Assembly: GCF_001439915.1 (NCBI RefSeq)
Contig: NZ_LMBW01000003.1
Span: forward strand, 81,363-145,362
Reading direction: 5' to 3'
Source: Fredinandcohnia humi
GTDB taxonomy: Bacteria; Bacillota; Bacilli; Bacillales; Bacillaceae_L
Length of the DNA stretch: 64,000 bases
In this document: piece after piece, positions 17,182-25,200 of the stretch
How positions within the stretch are numbered: position 1 is the first letter of the stretch
Layout of the letters: each line of letters starts with the position of its first letter
Notes under the pieces: model-generated
Database searches by the model: none
The model's input: the letters and a program-made list of their open reading frames with translations, nothing else
Told to the model about the DNA's origin: nothing
Translations under genes and position numbers: made by a program

Positions 17182-18791
17182 GTGCGGCCGAGAAAGGTCG
17201 TAACATATAGCGGGTGGGATTCCCGTCGAGTAAGAACTAGCCACTCACTCGTAGCGAGTCTTGGAGGGCTAAAGGTAACTTTAGCCTTTAAGCGTAGACA
17301 GTTAGCTGGCGGGCCGAAAGCCTTTGGGTTGAAGGGATTGAGCTCCATAATGATTGTATATTCGAGAGGGCTGATGCTCTGAACAAAGCAGAAAGCAACA
17401 TCTTAAACTTCATTTTGGCGAGAAGATATAAGACCTCTCTGGAGTCCTAGACCTTGGCACGTTAGACATTGATATGTTACGGCAACTCGGGAGACCCTGT
17501 CGGTCTTTTCAGACCAAAAGGTCTGAAGAGTATGGTGGACAAGCCGACACAGCAAGGAAGCCAAATGCTAGACAGGGAGTCGGATAGCAGCGTAGTACCA
17601 ATGAAGTTGGGTAATTCTGACGGAGGAAAGGCTAGCTACCAGTTTATCGCCCTTACCAGGGACACATTAACTGCACACAGAGGTAGGGAAATTAATGGAA
17701 ACAAAACTTTTAAGGATAGCAGAATTAGCAAAATCGAACCAAAAGATGCAATTTACATCTCTCGCACATTTATTAAATGAGGAGACACTTAGGCAAAGCC
17801 ATCATGAACTCCCAAGCAAGAAAGCAACCGGGATTTTACGGACAACCAAAGAGCAGTACGGTGAAAACCTGATTGAAAACATAGCAGAATTAGTTGGTAG
17901 ACTTAAGAATAAAAGCTATCGTCCTGTACCAGTTCGAAGATTATATATACCAAAACCTGGAACGGACAAGAAACGCCCTCTTGGTATACCGGAACACGAA
18001 GATAAAATTGTACAAAGAGCAACAACGAAAGTGCTAAATGCAATATATGAAAATGACTTTCTTAATTGCTCATTTGGATTTCGTCCGAATAGAAGCTGCC
18101 ATGATGCTTTGAAAATACTAAATCACTATATTGAAAAGAAATATGTGAGCTATATAGTGGATGCAGATATTAAGGGTTTCTTTGATAATGTCGACCATAA
18201 GTGGATGATGAAATTTCTCAAACATAGAATTGCTGACCCTAACATTCTTAGAATAATCGGGAGATTCCTAAAAGGTGGCTACATGGAGGAAGGAAAGAAA
18301 TATGTAACTGACTTCGGTACACCGCAAGGTGGTGTATATCTCCAATTCTTGCCAACGTGTATTTGCATTATGCTTTAGACCTTTGGTTTGAGAAAGTAGT
18401 ACGTAACAATGTAGAGGACAGGCTTACATTGTTCGTTATGCGGATGATTTCGTATGTTGTTTCCAATATAAATGTGACGCAGAACAATTCTATCATTCTT
18501 TAAAGCTAAGATTGAAAATCTTTAATCTAGAAATAGCTGAAGATAAAACTAAAATTATTGCCTTCGGCAGGTTTGCTGAAAACGATGCAAGACGGAAAGG
18601 AACTGGAAAACCAGCAACCTTTGATGGTTTCACTCACTATTGTGGTAAAAGCCGAGAAGGGAAATTCCGTGTGAAGAGAAAAACTTGTAGGAAGAAAATT
18701 CGTTCTAAGCTAAAACAGTGCAAAGAATGGATGGAAATGAATAGAAATAAGGATTTAAAGGTAATTATGGACAGGTTCCGAAGGCAGCGGG
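17182..18791 (+). mobile_element. Group II intron, 3'-truncated
   Basis: Begins with GTGCGGCCGAGAAAGG, the conserved GUGYG 5' end, followed by about 500 bases of structured RNA domain I sequence and an intron-encoded reverse transcriptase. Domains V and VI (catalytic AGC triad and bulged A) are not found. Instead the sequence passes directly into a remnant of a sipW gene at about 18792. The intron therefore cannot splice and its 3' exon is missing. It inserted in the second palindrome of element copy c. Confidence 0.85.
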
Positions 18792-18820
18792 GGAGAGTTA
18801 TCTTTTCAAACGAAAGGTGA
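17695..18820 (+). pseudogene. ltrA: Group II intron reverse transcriptase/maturase, frameshifted and truncated
   Basis: Intact to about 18340 (RT blocks RPLGIPEHEDKIVQRA, FGFRPNRSCHDAL, DADIKGFFDNVDH, TPQGG), then the frame shifts twice: ISPILANVYLHYALDLWFEK is read in a second frame from about 18336, and YIVRYADDFV with the catalytic YADD is in a third from about 18425. The protein stops in the maturase region at MDRFRRQ, where the intron is cut. Not functional. Confidence 0.9.
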
Positions 18821-19022
18821 CGCAAACAATGTGAATGATCAGGGATTAGTAACATCAAATCAGTTAGTAGGGGTGTAAAAATTTCACATTCCCAAAATTG
18901 GTTTAATTGCAAATATGTTTAAGACTGCACAAGGTTTAATTATAATTTTTGGTATAATGCTAGTATTTTTTCTAATCAAAATAACAAGAGTTATTTCCAT
19001 CTATAATAAAAAACAAGTTTGA
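18792..19022 (+). pseudogene. sipW remnant (C-terminal 77 codons, internal stop)
   Basis: The frame reads GELSFQTKGDANNVNDQGLV, then NQLVG, a stop TAA at 18876, and continues FHIPKIGLIANMFK and a hydrophobic helix. It matches the intact SipW (FFQTKGDANNVKDEGLIAPE, FHIPKAGYIANFLK) in the same frame on both sides of the stop. The catalytic Ser and His half is missing, replaced by the truncated intron. It sits upstream of calY copy 3, as an ancestral sipW-calY pair would. Confidence 0.88.
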
Positions 19023-19057
19023 TCTTTAAGATGGTTATGGATAAGTGTTGTCAATTT

Positions 19058-19073
19058 GTTCTTAGTCAAGAAC
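19058..19073 (+). promoter_or_regulatory. SinR-like inverted box upstream of calY copy 3
   Basis: GTTCTTAGTCAAGAAC is an inverted pair of GTTCTT half sites, matching the SinR motif GTTCTYT at 6 of 7 on each side. It corresponds in position to 8931-8946 before copy 1. Confidence 0.5.
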
Positions 19074-19085
19074 TAATGAATTTTT

Positions 19086-19141
19086 AACTTTAAGGGATAA
19101 GCCTTTTTTAGACTATTAAAACCACAATTCCCTTTAAGGTT
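19086..19141 (+). promoter_or_regulatory. Conserved leader hairpin upstream of calY copy 3
   Basis: AACTTTAAGGGA pairs with TCCCTTTAAGGTT across about 30 bases, as in the copy 1 leader, although the loop differs. Confidence 0.45.
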
Positions 19142-19247
19142 CAAAAATATTAAATAAAATTTTGGAGGTGAGAATGAGTAAAGGCAATTAATAGAATCGA
19201 AGCAGTCGTAGTTAATAAGAAGTAATAACAAATGAGGGGTGTTTATT

Positions 19248-20405
19248 TTGAAAAAGAATACAGTTTTTATCTTGATCTCAGCACTGGTTCTAGTAACGGT
19301 TGCAACATTAATCGGAACAGTGGCATACTTTTCGAAAAGTTTTATAAGTGATAATAACGTTGCGAAGGGCGCCGTATTTGCCGTCGGTGTGGTAGGTACA
19401 AATGGGCAACCGATTGCTGATGCACAATTTGACTTAGAAGAAGATCTTTACCCAGGAATGGAAACAATGGAAGTTTACGACTTCGAGATTAATAGAAATA
19501 ACACAGAACTACCAGTTGAATATATGGTTAAACTTCTACCAAGCGGTGACCTTTTCCCTACTGATAAAACTTCACCAGTCGTATTAACATTACAAAGATT
19601 GGTCGGAGGGAAATGGGTGGATGTGAATTTTGAAAGCAAGTTTAAACCTGAAAACAAAGTCGAGAAATTCAAAGTATTCGTAGACTGGGAGCATGGTAAA
19701 AATGATATTGCTTTCCAAGCAAAAACAGGTAACATCAAATTAGAGGTAGTAGCTACCCAGGTTGACCCAGAGCCTGTTGTTGTAGAAACTGGGGAAGCGC
19801 AAATAAGATTGTATAAAGACTCAACTTCTTCCTCAAATACTATTGATTTTGGAAATATTACGGACTTCAAGCTAAAAAACAAAAAGACAAGGAAAGAATA
19901 TATGATTGGAAACAGCCCGTCTAATCAGAAGTATAATTTTGAAATGAAGGATGTACCGGTTGGTGAATATACAATCCATTTCGATATGCCAATAGGAATG
20001 AATGTTAAGGAAATTCAGATTGGTGAAGTATACAATGAAACGACTTATGACGCAGGAAGTAATCCATTTGTCATTACTAAAGATAAAAAAGGCTATGCAA
20101 AAATTGTATTAAAAACAGATTTGACTTTAAAAGAAATTAAACCATTGGCTGATTTACGAGTACCATCGAATATCACAATGAGTGAATTTAATGCAGCACT
20201 GCCAAAGCAAACAACAATCGTAGACTCTACAGGTCAGGAACATCAGGTAGACCTTAAATGGGATATTAGACCGTTTGCCTTTGAAAGTTGGAATAAGCCA
20301 GGTGAATATACTAAAACTAGTGAATTTTTCAAACTTCCAATAAACGTCTCAAATACAGACCCATCAACTAGACTGGAAGTAACACTAAAAGTAATATTTG
20401 AGTAA
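19248..20405 (+). CDS. TasA/CalY (camelysin) family matrix protein with Ig-like C-terminus, copy 3
   Basis: A 385-residue paralogue of copy 1, collinear from the signal segment (GTVAYFSKSF) to the last residues (LEVTLKVIFE). The TasA-like domain is at about 25-180 and the Ig-like part (LRVPSNITMSEFNAALP) near 300. I start it at TTG 19248, eight bases after GAGGGGTG, matching GTG 9142 of copy 1; an in-frame GTG at 19239 overlaps the ribosome binding site. Its own sipW is broken, so it depends on the intact sipW 7 kb away. The riboswitch-controlled small gene follows. Codon-level divergence from copy 1 with a conserved frame indicates selection. Confidence 0.88.
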   Translation: MKKNTVFILISALVLVTVATLIGTVAYFSKSFISDNNVAKGAVFAVGVVGTNGQPIADAQFDLEEDLYPGMETMEVYDFEINRNNTELPVEYMVKLLPSGDLFPTDKTSPVVLTLQRLVGGKWVDVNFESKFKPENKVEKFKVFVDWEHGKNDIAFQAKTGNIKLEVVATQVDPEPVVVETGEAQIRLYKDSTSSSNTIDFGNITDFKLKNKKTRKEYMIGNSPSNQKYNFEMKDVPVGEYTIHFDMPIGMNVKEIQIGEVYNETTYDAGSNPFVITKDKKGYAKIVLKTDLTLKEIKPLADLRVPSNITMSEFNAALPKQTTIVDSTGQEHQVDLKWDIRPFAFESWNKPGEYTKTSEFFKLPINVSNTDPSTRLEVTLKVIFE

Positions 20406-20413
20406 AAAGGAGC

Positions 20414-20447
20414 AGGAGAACCTTCCTATCGTGACGGAGGTTCTCCT
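20414..20447 (+). terminator. Terminator hairpin after calY copy 3
   Basis: AGGAGAACCT (20414-20423) pairs perfectly with AGGTTCTCCT (20438-20447). The T-run is weak (ATTCTGTATTTTT). Confidence 0.65.
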
Positions 20448-20659
20448 AATTCTGTATTTTTGGATTCTGTAAAATATATAAACTCAACTTCTTTACTCTC
20501 TTAAAATCAAATTTTTCGCACTTGAACTGTCCCTCCAACACATCGACAAAAAGCAACAAAGTTCTACAACCAAAGTACTATTTATCGATAAAATAGGTCA
20601 AAAGACCATTTTAATAGATTTTCGTACTATCCTATAGTAATAATGAATCATACAATGAT

Positions 20660-20752
20660 CGTACGAAAAGGCAAAATTATTGAAAAATGGTAACGCAAAA
20701 CTAGAGGGGCTACGGTCTTTTGGACTATGCCAGCCAGTTCCCGAACAAGAGG
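20660..20752 (+). ncRNA. Cyclic-di-GMP-I riboswitch (GEMM), copy 2
   Basis: Same landmarks as copy 1: GGCAAA (20670), the AATTATTGAAAAATGGT hairpin, AACGCAAAACTAGAGGGGCT, GGTC-TTTT-GGAC and ATGCCAGCCAGTT. Changes in the first hairpin are mostly in loops or swap pairs. The promoter region before it (GGTCAAAAGACC and CTATAGTAATAATGAATC) is also conserved with copy 1. No terminator precedes the downstream start. Confidence 0.9.
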
Positions 20753-20791
20753 CTCCGTCGATTTATGTCAAAATCGAAAGGAGAATATGTT

Positions 20792-20956
20792 ATGAAAAAA
20801 GCTTTTTATAAAGAAAAGTACTATTGGCATAGCTTTCAATTTAGCAAGAGTCGAGCATTGTCGGAGGACTGTCTCTCCGAAAAGCTCAAATCTGATATTG
20901 AATCAAAGATGAAATACCACGAGCGTGCAGCGATCAATTACATAGCGAAACTATAA
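20792..20956 (+). CDS. 54-residue protein of unknown function under c-di-GMP riboswitch, copy 2
   Basis: ATG 20792 lies about nine bases after GAAAGGAGA. The product (KYYWHSFQFSKS at the start, KMKYHERAAINYIAKL at the end) has the same length as copy 1 with about two thirds identical residues. No signal, no membrane helix, no recognised domain. It is a stand-alone unit closed by the strong hairpin at 20967. Being tied twice to a c-di-GMP sensor next to TasA/CalY genes suggests a regulator or matrix accessory; unproven. Confidence 0.82.
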   Translation: MKKAFYKEKYYWHSFQFSKSRALSEDCLSEKLKSDIESKMKYHERAAINYIAKL

Positions 20957-20966
20957 ACCTTCTAGC

Positions 20967-21017
20967 ACAAATAATGAAAAACCAGGATCAAAATGATCCT
21001 GGTTTTTCATTATTTGT
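20967..21017. terminator. Long perfect hairpin, probable bidirectional terminator
   Basis: A 23-bp perfect inverted repeat from ACAAATAATGAAAAACC through CAGGATC, mirrored after a short loop. A and T runs on the two arms would allow termination in either direction. Confidence 0.75.
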
Positions 21018-21080
21018 GGGTCACGAGGACAGGTCTGTCGTCTCATTTGGGACAAGGAAACCTTGTCCCTCCGTCCCAGT
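21018..21080. repeat. R1-family repeat
   Basis: GAGGACAGGTCTGTCGTC and GGGACAAGGAAACCTTGTCC followed by CTCCGTCCC, the usual two-part R1 structure. Confidence 0.6.
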
Positions 21081-21082
21081 CC

Positions 21083-21410
21083 CTATTCATTGACGACCTT
21101 AGGATTGCAAACCAATCCAGTAGATGTGATTTGCAGCAAATTTAACATAAGGGTGGTGTTGATGTTGTACACTACCGTTCCACTGATCAAGATTCTCTTG
21201 GGATACAAATAAGGTAAGGGTTGTTTGATGGATGTCAAATTGGACGTCTTCAGCCTCAATACCTCAATACCCCAATCGTTCACAAGGCGTCCTTCAACCT
21301 TAAGTGGGAATTCACGAAAACCTTTCCCGTTGCTTGTCTAATTGTTGAGTAATTACCTTCACGGTTCACAGGGATACGGGTTGGAAGATACGTACGTGAC
21401 ACTGCAATAC
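21083..21410 (-). pseudogene. Unrecognised gene remnant with a frameshift
   Basis: On the minus strand a frame reads PTRIPVNREGNYSTIRQATG and then, after a shift near 21310, FREFPLKVEGRLVNDWGIEV to a stop at 21083. The composition looks like real protein but no valid start exists and I do not recognise the family. It is most likely a decayed gene end. Confidence 0.35.
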
Positions 21411-21616
21411 TAGATAATAATACTAGAGGATTAAAAAATCAAATCTTAAATAATAGTAATGACCCATCAATTTGAATTAGAAAAATTAATTAATTTTAGT
21501 AAAATCGTGAAAATCGACGAAGTTTAGGAACTTATCGATTTTTTTTATAATAATTTAATTGTTCTACTGTTTAAGTATTTTTTGAAAAAATTGAATACTA
21601 CAGGCTTAATTAGTAA

Positions 21617-21859
21617 CTACACCCATCTCTCATACTCTACATCGTAATCAATTTCCCCATTCTTTACTCTGTTTATTAAGCCATGTTGTGAATATTTATT
21701 CTTAAAAATAGTACCGACCAAAGCTAGTATGAGCGCAATAAATATATAAATAATATTAATCTCTAATCCAATAATTAACGCTAAAATAAACAAAACTGAA
21801 GGGGTGAAACAAATAATTGAATAAATGCTGTATTTATTTTTGGGGTTCTTTATAAGCAA
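21617..21859 (-). CDS. Small membrane protein, hypothetical
   Basis: An 80-residue frame from TTG 21859, with a weak GGTGAG upstream. Two hydrophobic segments (about 12-30 and 34-50) are followed by a charged tail ending DVEYERWV. No family recognised. It stands alone in an AT-rich region between the matrix genes and the polysaccharide locus. Confidence 0.45.
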   Translation of the reverse strand: MLIKNPKNKYSIYSIICFTPSVLFILALIIGLEINIIYIFIALILALVGTIFKNKYSQHGLINRVKNGEIDYDVEYERWV

Positions 21860-22274
21860 TTAGCTCACCATCCACAATTTTTTAAGATTAAAACCTATTA
21901 TACAATTATTATACAATATCCTAGCGAAAATTATCAATTTTTTTGTGTTTTTGTAGACTTTTCTCTAATTTGAAATAAGAAGGATTCCAAATAAGATAAA
22001 TAATTATGCTGTTGCAAAAGAAGGATACGAAAGAAGGTTAAATTTTTATATTTGTAAAATTTCGTTATATATAGCAAATGCTGTCGAATAAAGAAGAATA
22101 ATAAAGAAAATAGATGAAATTGTAGAAATTTGTAAACAGTTTATATATAATTACATATGTTGCTAATAAAATTTTGGGTAATTTGTCCTATTTTTAATAA
22201 AAATGCTTGAAAATGTAATATTTTTATCTGTTATTAAAAAATAATTTACAATACTTCTAGGAAGTGAGTCTATT
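21860..22274. other. AT-rich leader region of the polysaccharide locus
   Basis: Very AT-rich, no gene and no R1 or palindrome repeats. The promoter of the 22-36 kb operon should lie here, but I cannot single one out. GGAAGTGAG just before 22275 is the ribosome binding site of the first gene. Confidence 0.4.
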
Positions 22275-25200
22275 TTGAATAAAAAAATTATTGTAGTTCT
22301 TGGTATGCATAGATCAGGTACTAGTGCTTTTGCTAGGTCTGTAGTTGAGTTAGGGGCTAACCCTGGAAATAATCTAATGCCCGAGACTGAAGATAACCCA
22401 AAAGGATACTGGGAAGATCAAGATGTAGTTAATTTGAATGAACAAATTTTAAAAAGTTTTAATATGAGTTGGCATTCACTCGATAATCCTATCATAAACA
22501 GATTTGAAACATTACTCCATTTATATGAAGAAAAATTTATAAAAAACGCAATTGATATCCTCGAAAATAATTTCACATTATCCAATACTATTGTTATCAA
22601 AGATCCAAGAATAAGTGTTCTATTACCTTTTTGGAAAAATGTCTTTCAAAGGGTAGGTGCTGAAGTTAAATATGTGTTAGCCGTTAGAAATCCATTAGAA
22701 ACTTCAAAATCACTCCTTAAAAGAAACCAGATGGAAATGGAACAAGGGATAAAGTTATGGACTTATTATAATTTCATGCTGTTAAAAAGTGTAAAAGAAA
22801 AAGTGCTTATAAGTTCATTTGATTCATTACTTGTAAATCCAATACAGGAACTTGAGCGAATCGGACATCATATTGGGTTATTGAAAGGAAAGAACGACCT
22901 CAAAGAGTTTTCGGGTACTTTTCTTGAGGCGTCTCTCAAACATTATAATGATGAAGTAGAAACACTTTCAGAATATGTTGGTGAAAAACATGTAAGTGTT
23001 GAAATGTATGAATATTTAAATGCTTGGTCGAATGAAGGTGTTATTAGTACTTTTGAACTAGATTCTTTTGTAGAAAAAAATCTGGACAAAGTAACAAGGT
23101 TTTTAGGATATGACAATAATGAATATATTGATGATTATGCTCAGTTGTTTATTAACACTGGCGAAGGGTATTTTGAAGAAAAATCATATAAACAGAAGTT
23201 AACCTCTTTTACAAATGTAGTTGAATTTGATATTGAAAAAGAAATTCCTGTTGTAGAGTTTAGATTCGACCCTAGCAAAAGTGGTGGCATCATCCTAATT
23301 AATTCAATTAGTTTAGAGGGGGATAAAGGATCGGTCGAGTATCATATCCAAAGTGGAAATTTCCAATATCAATATAAAAATCTTTTTATATTTCAGTCAG
23401 AAGACCCTCAATTCATAATTAAGCCTGTTGATTCTGTCTCTAAACTGAAAATAGAATATTCGAAAAGTTTTGTTGATTTTTATACATATGCTTTTCTTAC
23501 AACTTTAAAAAGCAATAAATATAATGAAATGCAGAATTTATTAATAATGAAGGACCAGGAACTTAGCGAAAAGGTAACTGTTATTGCAGCCAAGAATGAA
23601 GAAATAAAACAAAAAAATCAAATAGTCAATGCTCAAGAAACCAAAATTAACGAAAAGAATCAGTTACTCGCCGAAAATGAAAAGGTTATTAATTCAAAAT
23701 TGGAAGAACTGAATAACATAGCCCAACAGCTTGAAGTATTAACACTAGAAGTTAAAGAGAAAAAAGAAATTACAAAAAAATATGAAGAAGCAATAGAAAC
23801 TAATAATAAGGAACTTCATGAAATGAGTTTTGTTTTAGAAAATAAAACCAAACAAATTGAAACTCTTGAATCGCAAATCCAAAAGAACAATGAGACATTA
23901 AAACAACAAGAAGAAGTGATCGATACAAGAAGTCGGGAGTTATCTGATAAGGACAGAGAAATAAATGAAAAATTACAATTTATTTCCTTAAAAGAAAAAG
24001 AGATACAAGATAAAATTGTTGCATTACAAGAGAAAGAAGAAATAATCTCATATAAAAATCAAGAAATAGAAAAGCATAATCAAACCATCCATTCTTTACT
24101 AAATGAAATTCAAGTGAAAAACGAATACATCAATAAGAAAGAAGAGAATAGGATTGATTTGGAACAACAAGTTACTACCAAAAATCAAGAAATTTCTTCA
24201 TTAAACATACAATTACATTCGACTCAATCAAAAATCAATGACTTTTTGGATTTGTTGAACAGGGTGGAAGCGCAGAAAGTAAATTTGTTTTTCGGATCTA
24301 TATTGAGATTCCTAAAAATGATTTTGAAGTTTTTCGTACATCCAATTAGCACAATAAAACTTCTTGATCAAAAGAACTTACTTAAGAAGTCAAATCTTTT
24401 TAATAAGAGCTACTATCGATATTCAAATCAGGATCTTATTTTAGCAGATATTGATTTGTTGGAGCATTTTATCTTACATGGGTGGAAAGAGGGAAGGTCT
24501 CCTAATCCACATTTCAACATGGAACTTCATTTGCAAAACCATCCTGCTTTTTTAACTGAAGACAAAAACCCTATTATCTCAATGATTATGAATGAAAGGG
24601 ACATGTATAACAAGATTAGGAATTCAAAATTATTTATTGAGCAGTATTATTTAGCTAATAATGAGGATGTTGCTGCTAAGAAAGTAGATCCAGTTATGCA
24701 TTATATTGAATATGGTTTTAAAGAAGGAAGGAATCCTAGCAAAGATTTTAATACTAATTTTTATCTTACTGCCTATAAAGATATAGCAGAAGCGGGGGTT
24801 AACCCTTTATGGCATTACATTAAATATGGCCAATATGAAGGCAGGTTACCCTATGAAGGTTTTACAAGAGATTTAAATCCATACGAAACTTTTGTTTTTA
24901 ATATAAAGAAATTAAGGCAATTTAAAAAGAATGCCAACATTAATTTTAGAGATGTTCTAAAGTATATAAATGAAAAAGGCTATAAGGAACTAATAAGGAA
25001 TGTAAGGTTTGTAATCACTGGATCTCATGGCCCTTTAAAAAGGCATACTATACAGTATACCTATGAGGAACCTGAATTGGATGAGAAAATTAAAGCGGAA
25101 TTGGATACATTCAAACTAATGCCAAAAATTTCAGTTATCATGCCAGTATACAACGTGGAACCAAAATGGTTGGAATTAGCCATTAAATCAGTTGAACTAC

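Noticed and set aside
17469-17780. 103-codon frame in the intron before the reverse transcriptase
   Set aside because: It lies in the structured RNA domains of the group II intron and overlaps the RT start in another frame.
17000-20500. Prophage or ICE remnant
   Set aside because: Apart from the group II intron no integrase, phage structural or conjugation genes are present; duplication of a native matrix segment explains the layout.
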